Assembly (NCBI RefSeq): GCF_002188465.1
Contig: NZ_NINW01000041.1
Span: 1-64,000 of the forward strand
Direction: 5' to 3'
DNA: 64,000 nt
From: Pigmentiphaga sp. NML080357
GTDB taxonomy: Bacteria; Pseudomonadota; Gammaproteobacteria; Burkholderiales; Burkholderiaceae_B
The notes beneath the pieces were generated by a model, which made no database searches, was not told where the DNA came from, and worked only from the letters and a program-made list of their open reading frames with translations. Below are positions 11,240 through 20,148 of this stretch, one piece after another (positions within the stretch are counted from its first letter, which is position 1; the number at the start of each line of letters is the position of its first letter). Both the position numbers and the translations under genes were made by a program.

Positions 11240-12569
11240 AGTCCTCGGTGCTCAGGCCCAGCCTGTGCATCTTGTCGTAGAGCGTCTTGCGGGGCAGGCC
11301 GAGGAGTTCGCTGGCCGCCGCCGTGCGGCCGGAACAGCTCTTGAGCGCGTCTTCGATCAGCAGGCGCTCGAACATCGTCATCTGCTCTTCCAGCGAGCGG
11401 CGGCCCGCGGCCGCCGCGCATGCCAGGTTGTCCTTGGCCAGCCCCAATACGAACCGGTCGGCGACATTGCGCAGCTCCCGCACGTTGCCCGGCCAATGGT
11501 GCGCCATCAGCGATTGCAACTGCGCGCCCGATACCACCGGCGCCTCGCGGCCATAGCGCATGGCCGCCTGCAGCACGAAATGCTCGAACAGCAGCGGAAT
11601 GTCTTCGCGGCGCTCGCGCAGCGGCGGGATCTCCAGCACCGCGACACTGAGGCGATAGTAGAGATCCGGCCGGAACGCGCCGCGCTCGGCCTCGGCCAGC
11701 AGGTCGCTCTTGGTCGCGGCGACCACCCGGCAGTCCATGGGCAGCGGGTCGTTGGCCCCCAGGCGCTCGAACACCCGCTCCTGCAAAGTGCGCAGCAGCT
11801 TGATCTGCAGCACCGCCGGCATAGTTTCGATCTCGTCCAGGAACAGCGTTCCTCCCCGCGCATATTCGATCTTGCCGATGCGCCGCTTGACCGCCCCCGT
11901 GAAGGCGCCCGCCTCATGGCCGAACACCTCGCTCTCGAACAGGTTCTCCGGCATGCCGCCGCAATTGAGCGCCGAGAAATGCCGGTCGCGGCGCCGGCTG
12001 TAGTCGTGCAGGCAACGCGCCACGAGTTCCTTGCCGGTGCCCGTCTCGCCGACGACGAGCACGTCGGCGTCGGTGTCGGCCAGTTCCTGGACGACACGGC
12101 GAAGCGCCTCGATCGACGGCGACCGGCCCAGCAGTACCCCTTCGATGGCGCGGCGGTCGTCGAGCTGGCGGCGCAGGGATTGCACCTCCAGCGTCAATCC
12201 GCGCTTTTCCAGCGCGCGCTGCACGACCTCGGTCAGGAGTTCGGACGAGAACGGCTTCTCGATGAAATCGTAGGCGCCCAGGCGCATCGCCTGCACCGCC
12301 ATGGAAATGTCGCCATGGCCGGTCACCAGGATCACCGGCAGGCTGGGATCGATCTCCAGCGCGCGGCGCAGCAATTCGAGGCCGTCCATGCCGGACATCT
12401 TCACGTCGGTCACCAGCACGCCGGGAAAACCGGGGCCGACAAGCTTGAGCGCCTGCTCCGCGGACTCCAGCGCATTGACCTCCAGCCCGGCCAGCTGCAG
12501 CGCCTGCTTGCCGCCCAGCCGGACCGCCGGATCGTCCTCGACGAACAGCACCGTCAATCCTTCAAACAT
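11226..12569 (-). CDS. dctD: Sigma-54-dependent response regulator DctD
   Basis: NtrC-family activator of 447 residues. The receiver domain carries phospho-acceptor Asp55 (LVTDVKMSGMDG). The AAA+ domain has Walker A GETGTGKE (174-181), sigma-54 contact loop GAFTGA (221-226) and Walker B GGTLFLDEIE. A Fis-type helix-turn-helix lies at the C-terminus (RTAAASELLGLPRKTLYDKM). It overlaps the partner kinase gene by 8 nt. DctD activates C4-dicarboxylate or similar uptake genes. Two sigma-54 promoters in this window (near 18090 and 31888) are natural candidate targets. Confidence 0.95.
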   Translation of the reverse strand: MFEGLTVLFVEDDPAVRLGGKQALQLAGLEVNALESAEQALKLVGPGFPGVLVTDVKMSGMDGLELLRRALEIDPSLPVILVTGHGDISMAVQAMRLGAYDFIEKPFSSELLTEVVQRALEKRGLTLEVQSLRRQLDDRRAIEGVLLGRSPSIEALRRVVQELADTDADVLVVGETGTGKELVARCLHDYSRRRDRHFSALNCGGMPENLFESEVFGHEAGAFTGAVKRRIGKIEYARGGTLFLDEIETMPAVLQIKLLRTLQERVFERLGANDPLPMDCRVVAATKSDLLAEAERGAFRPDLYYRLSVAVLEIPPLRERREDIPLLFEHFVLQAAMRYGREAPVVSGAQLQSLMAHHWPGNVRELRNVADRFVLGLAKDNLACAAAAGRRSLEEQMTMFERLLIEDALKSCSGRTAAASELLGLPRKTLYDKMHRLGLSTEDFKQG

Positions 12570-14469
12570 CCACAGTCTCCTCCATCCTCGCCGGCCGCAA
12601 CTGCAGCACGAATGCCGCCCCGCCCTCCGGCCGGTTGTATGCCCTCAGGCTGCCGCCGAAATCCCGCACGATGCCGGCGGAGATCGCCAGTCCCAGGCCC
12701 AGCCCCACGCCTTGTTCCTTGGTGGTGAAGAAGGGCTCGAACAGGCGCTGCATGACTTCGTCCGGGATGCCCGGCCCGCTGTCGTTCACCGTGATGGAAA
12801 CCCATTCGTCGGTCTGCACCGTCACGTCCAGCCGCCGCTCGTCGCTGTGCGCCATGGCGTCGATGGCATTGCCCAGCAGGTTGACCAGCACCTGTTCCAG
12901 GCGGTTGCCATCGCAATAGGCGCATGCCTCCTCGGGAACGCTCACCTTGAGCGTGACCCGCTCCTGGCGCAGGCGCTGCTCGAGCAGGAAACAGGCGTCG
13001 GAGATCGCCACGGCGATCGAGGTCGGCTTGAGCAGCGCCGGCGACTTGCGGGCGAACTTCTTCAGCTGGCCGGTAATCTTGCCCATGCGCGCGGTCAGCT
13101 GCCCGATCATGGTGAGGTTCTCTTCCGCATCGGCCTGGCGGCCGCGCTGCAAGAGCACGGCGGCGTTGTCCGCCAGCGTGCGCAGCGCCGCCAGCGGCTG
13201 GTTCAGCTCGTGGGTGATGCTCGCCGCCATCTGGCCCAACGCCGCCATCTTGCCTGCCTGGACCAGCTCGTCCATCGTGGACTTGAGTTCTTCCTCGGCC
13301 CGCCGCCGCTCGGCGATCTCGGTATGCAGGTGGCGGTTGGCGTTGCTCAAGGCCTGCGTACGCGCCGCCACCTTGCGTTCCAGTTCGTCGTGTGCCCGCT
13401 GCAAGGCCGCGCTGGCCGCCAGGCTTTGCGCGATGGCGCGCCTGCGCTGCTGCAGGTAGAGGCCCAGTATCGCCAGGAACCCCATGGCCAGGGCCACCGC
13501 GATGGCGGTGTTGCGCGCCCGGGCATGGATGGGAGCGATATTCGACAGGGCCATGAGACGCCATTGGGTCCCGGGAATCGGCCGGCTCTGCACCAGATAG
13601 GAAGGCATCAGGAAATTGCCCCCTTCGCCGCCTCGTCCCGCCTCGCTGGTGAACTGCACGATGGTGGTCCCGTCCGGCGAGCGCCCGACCTCGGTCATGC
13701 CCAGCGGTTCCAGCGATCCGGCACGGTGGTATTGCCGGGTCACCGCCAGCTTCTCCAGGGTGCGCGCCGACAAGGGCTCCAGGGTCTTGAACTTCCAGCC
13801 CGGCACGGAGGTCAGGAAAATCACGCCATTCTCGTCGACCACCAGGACCTTCTCGTCGGCGCGCAGCCAGGCATCGTCCAGCTTGTCCAGGTCCACCTTC
13901 AGCGCCGCGACGCCCAGCATCCGGCCGCCATGGTAGATCCCGTACGAGAAGTAGTAGCCGGGCGACTGGCTCACCGTCCCGATGCCGTAGAAGCGGCCTG
14001 GCAATCCCTTGGCCGCGTCGATGAAATACGGCCGGTAGGAAAAGTTGCGTCCGACGAAGCTCGGCGGCCGGTTCCAGTTGCTGGCGGCGAGCGTGAGCCC
14101 CTCCATGTTCATGACGTAGATTTCGGACGACCCGGCCTTCAGGTTGACCGTTTCCAGATAGTGGTTGACCCGGGCCAGCCACTCCGGATTGCCGGGATCC
14201 TGCAAGAGCGCGATGACGTCCTTGTTCAGCGACAGGATGCCCGGCAGGTAGTCGTATCGGGTCAGCTCGCTCTGCAGGCCGCCGGCGTAGATGTCGAGCC
14301 GGTGCTCGACCCCCTGGCGCATGGCCCGGATGCCGGTGCGCTCGCCCCAGGCGTAGGCCAGCGCCACGGCCAGCGCGGCGGCGAACAGGCACGCGCCGCC
14401 CCAAACCAGGCGCCGATTGAAGGATCTGCGTGCGTACGGACTGGCGCGCAAGTCTCCACCCATTGTCAT
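12562..14469 (-). CDS. dctB: Sensor histidine kinase DctB
   Basis: Membrane sensor partner of DctD. Two membrane helices (about 21-42 and 320-340) enclose a periplasmic double-Cache-like domain. They are followed by a coiled coil, a HisKA region with His420 in ASITHELNQPLAALR and a HATPase_c domain with NLLGNAIDAM and DSGPGIPDEV. The 635-residue length with ATG 14469 is typical. A GTG at 14532 would add 21 residues, and neither start has a strong ribosome site. It is probably co-transcribed with the Bug gene upstream. The ligand is likely a small carboxylate, but the sequence does not say which. Confidence 0.93.
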   Translation of the reverse strand: MTMGGDLRASPYARRSFNRRLVWGGACLFAAALAVALAYAWGERTGIRAMRQGVEHRLDIYAGGLQSELTRYDYLPGILSLNKDVIALLQDPGNPEWLARVNHYLETVNLKAGSSEIYVMNMEGLTLAASNWNRPPSFVGRNFSYRPYFIDAAKGLPGRFYGIGTVSQSPGYYFSYGIYHGGRMLGVAALKVDLDKLDDAWLRADEKVLVVDENGVIFLTSVPGWKFKTLEPLSARTLEKLAVTRQYHRAGSLEPLGMTEVGRSPDGTTIVQFTSEAGRGGEGGNFLMPSYLVQSRPIPGTQWRLMALSNIAPIHARARNTAIAVALAMGFLAILGLYLQQRRRAIAQSLAASAALQRAHDELERKVAARTQALSNANRHLHTEIAERRRAEEELKSTMDELVQAGKMAALGQMAASITHELNQPLAALRTLADNAAVLLQRGRQADAEENLTMIGQLTARMGKITGQLKKFARKSPALLKPTSIAVAISDACFLLEQRLRQERVTLKVSVPEEACAYCDGNRLEQVLVNLLGNAIDAMAHSDERRLDVTVQTDEWVSITVNDSGPGIPDEVMQRLFEPFFTTKEQGVGLGLGLAISAGIVRDFGGSLRAYNRPEGGAAFVLQLRPARMEETVDV

Positions 14470-14556
14470 TGTTGTCACGCGATCGTCAATGTATCCCACC
14501 GGCGCCCGAAACGGCAGCGGGGCTTGCGTCACGTCCCGGCCGCAAGCCCGTTCCGG

Positions 14557-15534
14557 TCAATCGGCGTAGACTCCCGCGGCCCGGATGATGGGCGTCCATT
14601 TGCCGATTTCGTTGCCGAGGTGCTTGCGCAGCGATTCCGGCTTGGCGCGATCCGCCGTCGCCGCCTGGGCCCCCAGCTCTTCCATTTTTGCCCGGAACAC
14701 CGGATCCTGCACCGCCGCCTGCAGCGCCGCCGACAGCTTCTCGATCACCGCCGGCGGCGTGCCCTTGGGCGCGTACATGGCATGCCAGATCTTGACCTCG
14801 ATGCCGGGCAGCCCTTGCTCGGATGCGGCCGGTATCTCCTTGAACGCGTCGATCCTGGAGGATTGCATCGCGATGTAGGGCTTGACCACGCCCGCCTTGA
14901 GCTGGCCCGCCACATTGGTGGTCTGGTCGCACATCAGGTTGACCTGGCCGCCGATCAGGTCGGTCAACGCGGGGGCCGTACCCTTGTAGGGCACCGTTCC
15001 CAGCTGCGTGCCGATGGCGCTCATGAACAGCAGGCCGCACAGGTGCGAGGCCGATCCGATACCGGCATTCGCGAGGAACAGCTTGCTCGCGTTAGCCTTG
15101 ATGTAGGGCAGCAGTTCCTTGAAGTTCTCCGGCGGCAGGTTCTTGTTGCCCAGCAGCACCATCGGGACGTCGGCGATCTCGCCCACCATCTCGAAGTCCT
15201 TGAGCGGATCGAATCCCAGTTGCCGGTAGAGCGCCGGCGCGGTGGACATGCCGATATGGTGGATCAGCACGGTATGGCCGTCGTTGCGCGCGGCGGCGAC
15301 TTTCTTGGCCCCTATGGTGCCGCCCGCGCCGCCGACGTTCTCGATGACGATCTGCCCCTTCAGGTGCTTGCTCATGATGGCCGTCACGTCGCGCGCCACC
15401 TTGTCGGTGGGCCCGCCGGCGGCAAACGGCACGACGGCTACGACGGGGTTGCCGCCAGGATAGTCCTGGGCCTGGACGGTGGTCGCGGCCAGCGCCGCCA
15501 GCACCGTCATCGGTATCTTGGAAAGAAGTTTCAT
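14557..15534 (-). CDS. Bug/TctC-family tripartite tricarboxylate-type periplasmic binding protein (1)
   Basis: Secreted solute-binding protein of 325 residues with a Sec signal ending near VQAQ (residue 23). The family signatures are VVPFAAGGPTDKVARDV and, later, GTVPYKGTAPALTDLIGGQVNLM. No TctA or TctB membrane subunits lie nearby, as for most Bordetella Bug proteins. In known cases such proteins can act as sensors or co-receptors for two-component systems. Placement between the DUF6351 gene and dctBD makes a ligand-presenting role for DctB plausible, but this is inference. Confidence 0.92.
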   Translation of the reverse strand: MKLLSKIPMTVLAALAATTVQAQDYPGGNPVVAVVPFAAGGPTDKVARDVTAIMSKHLKGQIVIENVGGAGGTIGAKKVAAARNDGHTVLIHHIGMSTAPALYRQLGFDPLKDFEMVGEIADVPMVLLGNKNLPPENFKELLPYIKANASKLFLANAGIGSASHLCGLLFMSAIGTQLGTVPYKGTAPALTDLIGGQVNLMCDQTTNVAGQLKAGVVKPYIAMQSSRIDAFKEIPAASEQGLPGIEVKIWHAMYAPKGTPPAVIEKLSAALQAAVQDPVFRAKMEELGAQAATADRAKPESLRKHLGNEIGKWTPIIRAAGVYAD

Positions 15535-15547
15535 GTCTCGTCCATGG

Positions 15548-15589
15548 AAAAAAAGAAAGCCATACCCGTCCACGCGGTGGCGTGGACGG
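15548..15589 (-). terminator. Hairpin with downstream U-rich stretch after the DUF6351 gene
   Basis: On the minus strand CCGTCCACGC-CACC-GCGTGGACGG is a perfect 10-bp stem (15589-15566). A U-run corresponding to the A-tract at 15548-15554 follows about 11 nt later, further than in a classic terminator. It may act as a partial terminator or attenuator between the DUF6351 gene and the downstream Bug-dctB-dctD genes. Confidence 0.45.
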
Positions 15590-15631
15590 CCGAGGCCCGC
15601 CCTCCGGACGGGCGATGACGAACCAGCCGCA

Positions 15632-17851
15632 TCACGGGCGGGTGACGTCGAACAACAGGTTCTTCTTCGACGGACCGAACGAGATCCAGGTGCTCTTGAG
15701 CGGCTGCTGCTCCACGCCCGGCTTGCTCCAGTCGCAGACGCCCTCGGGGAAGATCTGGCGCAGACGGCTCAACTGCCCGGCATCCATCGCGACCTTGTAG
15801 TCGGCAGGGTCCACCGGCTTGAGCTGGCACTTGACGATGTTGTCCGCCAACGGCTCGCCGGCTACCAGCCGCGGCGTGGTGCCGGCCGGATACAGCTGGT
15901 TGCAGCGGCCATTGCCGAAGGCGGTGGACGGTTCGACGATCTTGGCGCCCGTATCGTCCCAGCAGGCGTCGGCCAGTCCCGCGGGCTTGTGGGCCACGAC
16001 CTTGCGCGCCTTGGGCTGGTCCGAGGTATCGCCCACGACGCCCATCAGCCACCGGTCCATCAGCTGCAGCAGGTTGTCCCCCACCGGCCCGGGCCCGAGA
16101 ATCACGTGGTTGTCGAAGTGGCCGTTGGCGGCCTTCAGGCGCTCGCGCACCGAGTACGAGTGGATCTTGTTGTGGATGTCGCCGTTCACGGCGTTGTCGA
16201 AGTAGTCCCGGTGCTCCAGGATGGCCGTCGAGGCCAGCCCGCCTCCGCCGTAGGTAATGCGCCCGGACTGGTAGGCCCGGCGGATGGCGTCGACGTCGCC
16301 GGCCGTGCGCGCCGCCGTGGGTTTCATGTCCGCGTCCAGCCCGCCGATATTGGCATTGAGATCAAGGAACTCTTCCACCGTGATGGCGCCGTCGTTCAGC
16401 GCCTTCAGCCCGTATTGCACGCCCACGTTGTCGATCGGGCGCAGCGCGAACCCGCGCGAGTCCTTGCCGTAGACGTTGACCGTGTGGTCGTACACGGTCG
16501 CGCGGACGCCGCCGGGCCGGTTGACGGGATCGTATTTCATGTCCTCCGGGAAGCCCGCGGGAAACGACACCACCGGGTCGAGGCGCCCGGCGCTGCCGCT
16601 CATGTTGGCGATGTTGCCCACCTGCAGGTAGCCGGAGATCGCCTTTTTCTTCTCGTCCGTATAGGGCAGCCCGCCCGCGCGGTTGAAATAATTGTTCAGC
16701 AGCCGCGAGTCGAAAACCTTGAACAGCGTGGCCGACGTCACGTCGGGAAAGACCATGTTGACGATGATGCCGTCGAACAGCCCCGGATAGTTGTCCGAAG
16801 TCTGGAAGCTCTGGTAGGCGCCGCCCGAGCCGCCGGTTCCGATCGTATAGACCGGGAGCCCATAGGCCTCGATGAAGCGTTCCTTGGTCATGGCCACCGT
16901 CTCGGACGACAGCAGGTCATTGCAGTTGGAGCCGAAGATATTGAGGGTGGACGTGACCGCGGCGTAACCCTGCTTCATCCACTCGTCGACGATCAGCGTG
17001 CCGAAGGTCGCGCCCTGGGTGTACCAGCCGCCCTGGCAGCCACCGCCCAGCGGATACATCAGCTTGCCGTTCCAGGCCTTGGAGCGCTTGTTCGGGCCGA
17101 TCTCGCCATCGTTGAGCGGGTCGTGCAGCATTGCCGACTGGTAGATGCCGCGGTTGATGGTGCCCGTCTCGAGACGCACCAGATAGGGCACGGTGCGTTC
17201 GGTAGGCTTGCCTTCGTCGATGGTGATGTAGGTCATGTCCGCCGGATAGGCGGTGGGAGTGTTCCAGCGGCTGTTTCCCCCGGACTTATTGCGGTAGAAG
17301 TAGTCGATGCGGGTATTGGTAGAGCAATGCTCGTCCAGCGGACCGTCGAGCGTGCCGCCGCCCAGCCGGCCGAAGCTCGTCGTCGTGCACAGGAAAGGCT
17401 TCTCGTGGGGACCGGAGATCATCGGCCCGGTAATGGGATAGTTGGTGACCTCCAGGGTGGCGGTCGATTCCCCCACCTGTGCGCGGAGCGTGTTCTTGCC
17501 CAGTTCCATGCCGCGCACCAGCCCCTGCCAGGTCGAGCTTCCGATCTGCGTGAACGCGCGCGATACGTCGTTCTTGTCGAGTGTCACGACGGGCGTTCCG
17601 GTTACGCCGGCGGGCAGGTCGATCCGGACCAGCGCATCGCCGCCGGTCACGTAATCCGGCAGCGACGAGACCGTGGTCAACGTCAGGGCCGATACAGGCG
17701 GATCCACGGGCGGATCCACCGGCGGTGCGTTGCCGCCGCCATCATCGCCCCCGCAAGCGGCGGCCAGCACCGCGGCCGCGCCCGCCGCCAAGGTCCATCT
17801 CGCCAACCCGAATCCGCCCTTTCGCAAGCGGCCAGTACGCATCTGTCGCAT
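15632..17851 (-). CDS. Secreted DUF6351-family (esterase-like) protein
   Basis: Exported protein of 739 residues. A basic start and hydrophobic stretch end in LAAAC (Cys33), followed by GGDDGGG and a proline-rich linker, suggesting a lipoprotein or cleaved Sec signal. After an Ig-like region (about 54-140), a large domain contains GTGGSGGAYQS with Ser342 in a GxSxG context, resembling an alpha/beta-hydrolase nucleophile elbow. I recognise it as DUF6351; the substrate is not established. ATG 17851 is chosen because of AGGAGGAAGGG directly upstream and because longer frames would begin within the sigma-54 promoter. It heads the Bug-dctB-dctD gene line. Confidence 0.85.
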   Translation of the reverse strand: MRQMRTGRLRKGGFGLARWTLAAGAAAVLAAACGGDDGGGNAPPVDPPVDPPVSALTLTTVSSLPDYVTGGDALVRIDLPAGVTGTPVVTLDKNDVSRAFTQIGSSTWQGLVRGMELGKNTLRAQVGESTATLEVTNYPITGPMISGPHEKPFLCTTTSFGRLGGGTLDGPLDEHCSTNTRIDYFYRNKSGGNSRWNTPTAYPADMTYITIDEGKPTERTVPYLVRLETGTINRGIYQSAMLHDPLNDGEIGPNKRSKAWNGKLMYPLGGGCQGGWYTQGATFGTLIVDEWMKQGYAAVTSTLNIFGSNCNDLLSSETVAMTKERFIEAYGLPVYTIGTGGSGGAYQSFQTSDNYPGLFDGIIVNMVFPDVTSATLFKVFDSRLLNNYFNRAGGLPYTDEKKKAISGYLQVGNIANMSGSAGRLDPVVSFPAGFPEDMKYDPVNRPGGVRATVYDHTVNVYGKDSRGFALRPIDNVGVQYGLKALNDGAITVEEFLDLNANIGGLDADMKPTAARTAGDVDAIRRAYQSGRITYGGGGLASTAILEHRDYFDNAVNGDIHNKIHSYSVRERLKAANGHFDNHVILGPGPVGDNLLQLMDRWLMGVVGDTSDQPKARKVVAHKPAGLADACWDDTGAKIVEPSTAFGNGRCNQLYPAGTTPRLVAGEPLADNIVKCQLKPVDPADYKVAMDAGQLSRLRQIFPEGVCDWSKPGVEQQPLKSTWISFGPSKKNLLFDVTRP

Positions 17852-18080
17852 CCCTTCCTCCTCGTCTGTCTTATCGTCGGTACCACATTCGATGACGCGC
17901 GTGCCGGCACCGTCATGGCAAGCCATGCGCGCGCCCTTCCCGCCGGGTGGCGGTACATGCATGAACAGCGTGGTGCTGCAGGAAGGCGGCTTCGTGGACC
18001 GCCCGTGTCTCCGGACTCGTTGCGCCGGTACGGCAACGCCCCCGTTTTCGATCTTTTTGTTGTTACGGCGACGATGAACT

Positions 18081-18097
18081 AGCAACCCCTGTGCCAA
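18081..18097 (-). promoter_or_regulatory. Sigma-54 (-24/-12) promoter upstream of the DUF6351 gene
   Basis: On the minus strand TTGGCAC-AGGGG-TTGCT matches the sigma-54 consensus, with the -24 GG and -12 GC separated by exactly 10 bp. Transcription would start near 18070. A sigma-54 activator gene, dctD, lies in the same gene line downstream, so autoregulated activation is a reasonable inference. Confidence 0.75.
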
Positions 18098-18186
18098 GGC
18101 GCGAGCCGTCCGGGCCCGCCGCGCAGGAGGTTGTTTTCATTGATTTTTTTCGATCGACGGAACGCGGCCGCCGCGCTCGGCGGCCA

Positions 18187-18232
18187 GAATTCCGCAACAG
18201 GAAGAAGGAGCCATTCCGGATTTCCGCAATGG
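18187..18232. promoter_or_regulatory. Candidate DctD upstream activator sites
   Basis: A near-perfect dyad at 18211-18232 has outer arms CCATT/AATGG and inner arms CGGA/TCCG around TT, broken only by a C opposite C. The octamer TTCCGCAA occurs at 18190 and again at 18222, 32 bp (three helical turns) apart. They lie about 110-160 bp upstream of the sigma-54 start, the usual enhancer distance. The CGGA-TT-TCCG core resembles, from memory, the dyad described for rhizobial DctD. Confidence 0.5.
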
Positions 18233-18262
18233 CGGCCCGGCGACGCGCGGGCGCAGGAAAAC

Positions 18263-19330
18263 TCAGGCGCCGTCGGCCGGCGGCGGTCCGTCGATCGACG
18301 AGAACAGGTCCCACACGGCCATGAACAGCGCCGCGATCAGCGGCCCGATCACGAAGCCGTTGATGCCGAACAGGGCCATGCCGCCCAGGGTCGAGATCAG
18401 CACCACATAGTCCGGCATGCGCGTGTCCTTGCCGACCAGGATGGGGCGTAGGACGTTATCGACCAGGCCGATCACCAGGATGCCGTACAGCGTGAGGATG
18501 ATGCCCTGCCAGACGGCTCCGGTCAGGATGAAATAGATCGCCACAGGGCCCCAGATCAGGCCCGCGCCCACCGCCGGCAGCAGCGACAGGAAGGCCATTA
18601 CCACGCTCCACAGCAAGGCCGCCTTGATGCCCAGGATCCAGAAGATGAGTCCTCCCAGCACGCCCTGCGTGATGGCGACCACGATGTTCCCCTTGACGGT
18701 AGCCCGCACGACGGCGATGAACTTGCGGAACAGATGACGCTTGTGTTCCTCGGTCAGCGGCAGCGCCTGGCGGATGCGGCCCGAGAGGCTGGGCCCGTCG
18801 CGCAGCAGGAAGAACAGCAGATACAGCATGACGCCCAGGCTGATCACGAACTGGAAGGTGTTCTGCCCGATGTTCAGCGCCTGTGTGGCGAAAAACTGGC
18901 TGCCGCGGGTGGCGACCTCGGCCAGCTTGGCCTGGATGCTGGAGACGTCGACCAGTCCGAATTTGTCCATCAGACTGCGGACCGTGGGCGGCAGCGCCGC
19001 CACCGCCTGCTCGAGATAGGCGCCGAAATCGATGTCGCCGGCACGGATCTGCTCGTAGACCCCCGCCCCCTGGCTGATGATCGCGCCCGCGATGAGGGAA
19101 ACGGGAATGATGACGATCAGCACGCAGATCAGCAGCGTGGTCAGCGCGGCGAGGTTGCTCCGCCCGCCGAACAGCGTATAGAGCCGGCGCTGCATGGGAT
19201 AGAAAATGATCGCCAGGATCGCTCCCCAGAACACCGCGCCGAAGAATGGCCACAACAACCAGCCGAATGCGATGGTGACCAGGACCAGCAGGAACAGAAA
19301 GGTGCGGTACTGCAAAGAGGTTTGGCTCAT
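18263..19330 (-). CDS. AI-2E family transporter (YdiK/PerM-like membrane protein)
   Basis: Integral membrane protein of 355 residues with about eight hydrophobic helices and the family region LLPAVGAGLIWGPVAIYFILTG followed by DNVLRPILVGKDTRMPDYVV. The family includes TqsA, which exports the AI-2 signal, but most members including PerM/YdiK have other or unknown roles, and some act as sodium/proton antiporters. ATG 19330 follows AAGGACGG. The neighbour downstream on the same strand is the DUF6351 promoter region, and upstream is the TRIC-like gene with an 76-bp gap. Confidence 0.88.
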   Translation of the reverse strand: MSQTSLQYRTFLFLLVLVTIAFGWLLWPFFGAVFWGAILAIIFYPMQRRLYTLFGGRSNLAALTTLLICVLIVIIPVSLIAGAIISQGAGVYEQIRAGDIDFGAYLEQAVAALPPTVRSLMDKFGLVDVSSIQAKLAEVATRGSQFFATQALNIGQNTFQFVISLGVMLYLLFFLLRDGPSLSGRIRQALPLTEEHKRHLFRKFIAVVRATVKGNIVVAITQGVLGGLIFWILGIKAALLWSVVMAFLSLLPAVGAGLIWGPVAIYFILTGAVWQGIILTLYGILVIGLVDNVLRPILVGKDTRMPDYVVLISTLGGMALFGINGFVIGPLIAALFMAVWDLFSSIDGPPPADGA

Positions 19331-19406
19331 GAACCGTCCTTCAGCGGCGAAACGGGCGTGATCAGCAGCATAGCCGAAGCCGGGAAAAGGCCTGCGCCGG
19401 CGCCTT

Positions 19407-20027
19407 CTAGTCGTCCAGGCGCCGCCGGGTCGTGAACACCGGCAACGCGAGCCCCCACTTGATGGAAGCCAGCCGGAACAGGAACCCGGCCACCAGCGCT
19501 ATGGCCGTGGCATGCTCGTGGCTGGCGCCATAGCGCTGCAGCAGGACATACAGCGTCCCGGTCGCCAGCGCCACGGATGCGTACAGGTCCCGGCGCAAGA
19601 CCAGCGGCACCTGGTTGCAGAGCACGTCGCGCAGCAGGCCGCCGCAGATGCCCGTGACCATGCCCATCAGGACCACGATGGCCGGATGCACGCCCGCTGC
19701 GGCGGCGATATCGCAGCCGATCACGGCGAAAGCCACCAGCCCCAGCGCGTCGAGCAACAGGAAGGCCATGCGCACCCGATGCATGAAACGCACCAGGAAG
19801 GCCGCCGACAGCGCGGCGCCGACGGTAAAGAACAAGTACTCCGGATGGGCCACCCAGCCGAGCGGATAGTGCCCCAGCAACATGTCCCGGATGGAACCGC
19901 CTCCCAGGGCGGTGACCGTGCCGACCACGCAAATGCCGAATACGTCCATGCGGCGGCGCATGCCCATGATGGCGCCCGAGGCGGCCTCCGCGGTGATGGC
20001 GACCAGGTAAATGACTTGCAACAACAT
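19407..20027 (-). CDS. Trimeric intracellular cation channel (TRIC) family protein, UPF0126/YicG type
   Basis: Membrane protein of 206 residues built from two related halves, each with a glycine-rich motif: GTVTALGGGSIRDMLLG in the first and GMVTGICGGLLRDVLC in the second. Prokaryotic homologues form trimeric potassium or cation channels. Seven hydrophobic helices are visible. ATG 20027 follows GAGGGATCC. It may share a transcript with the AI-2E family gene. The metabolic role is not known from context. Confidence 0.88.
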   Translation of the reverse strand: MLLQVIYLVAITAEAASGAIMGMRRRMDVFGICVVGTVTALGGGSIRDMLLGHYPLGWVAHPEYLFFTVGAALSAAFLVRFMHRVRMAFLLLDALGLVAFAVIGCDIAAAAGVHPAIVVLMGMVTGICGGLLRDVLCNQVPLVLRRDLYASVALATGTLYVLLQRYGASHEHATAIALVAGFLFRLASIKWGLALPVFTTRRRLDD

Positions 20028-20148
20028 GATGGATCCCTCGCGGGCTAGCTCCTGTGCGGGGCGCCCGGCCGGGCGCGCGAACCTGCCGGATTATCGCAGG
20101 CCCCCGCCCGGCCCGCCGCGGCGGACGGTGGATCGGAGCCCGCCCACC

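Larger units (their letters stand above)
17852..18262. other. 411-bp intergenic region with sigma-54 control elements
   Basis: No credible gene is seen. Reading leftward it carries a likely enhancer zone (about 18166-18232), a sigma-54 promoter (18081-18097) and a leader of about 220 nt to the DUF6351 start. A GGCCGCCG-CGCT-CGGCGGCC hairpin-forming dyad is at 18166-18185 and a T-rich patch (18131-18150) lies between enhancer and promoter. It also contains the 3' flank of the AI-2E-family gene, with no clear intrinsic terminator. Confidence 0.6.

Noticed and set aside
17852-18097. Upstream extension of the DUF6351 frame to 18097
   Set aside because: The extra 82 residues lack signal-peptide logic, would begin inside the sigma-54 promoter, and the AGGAGGAAGGG before 17851 together with the signal sequence fixes the start.
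18166-18185. GGCCGCCG-CGCT-CGGCGGCC hairpin as terminator of the AI-2E family gene
   Set aside because: On the minus strand it is followed by A-rich rather than U-rich RNA, so it is not an intrinsic terminator. It may instead be part of the enhancer region.
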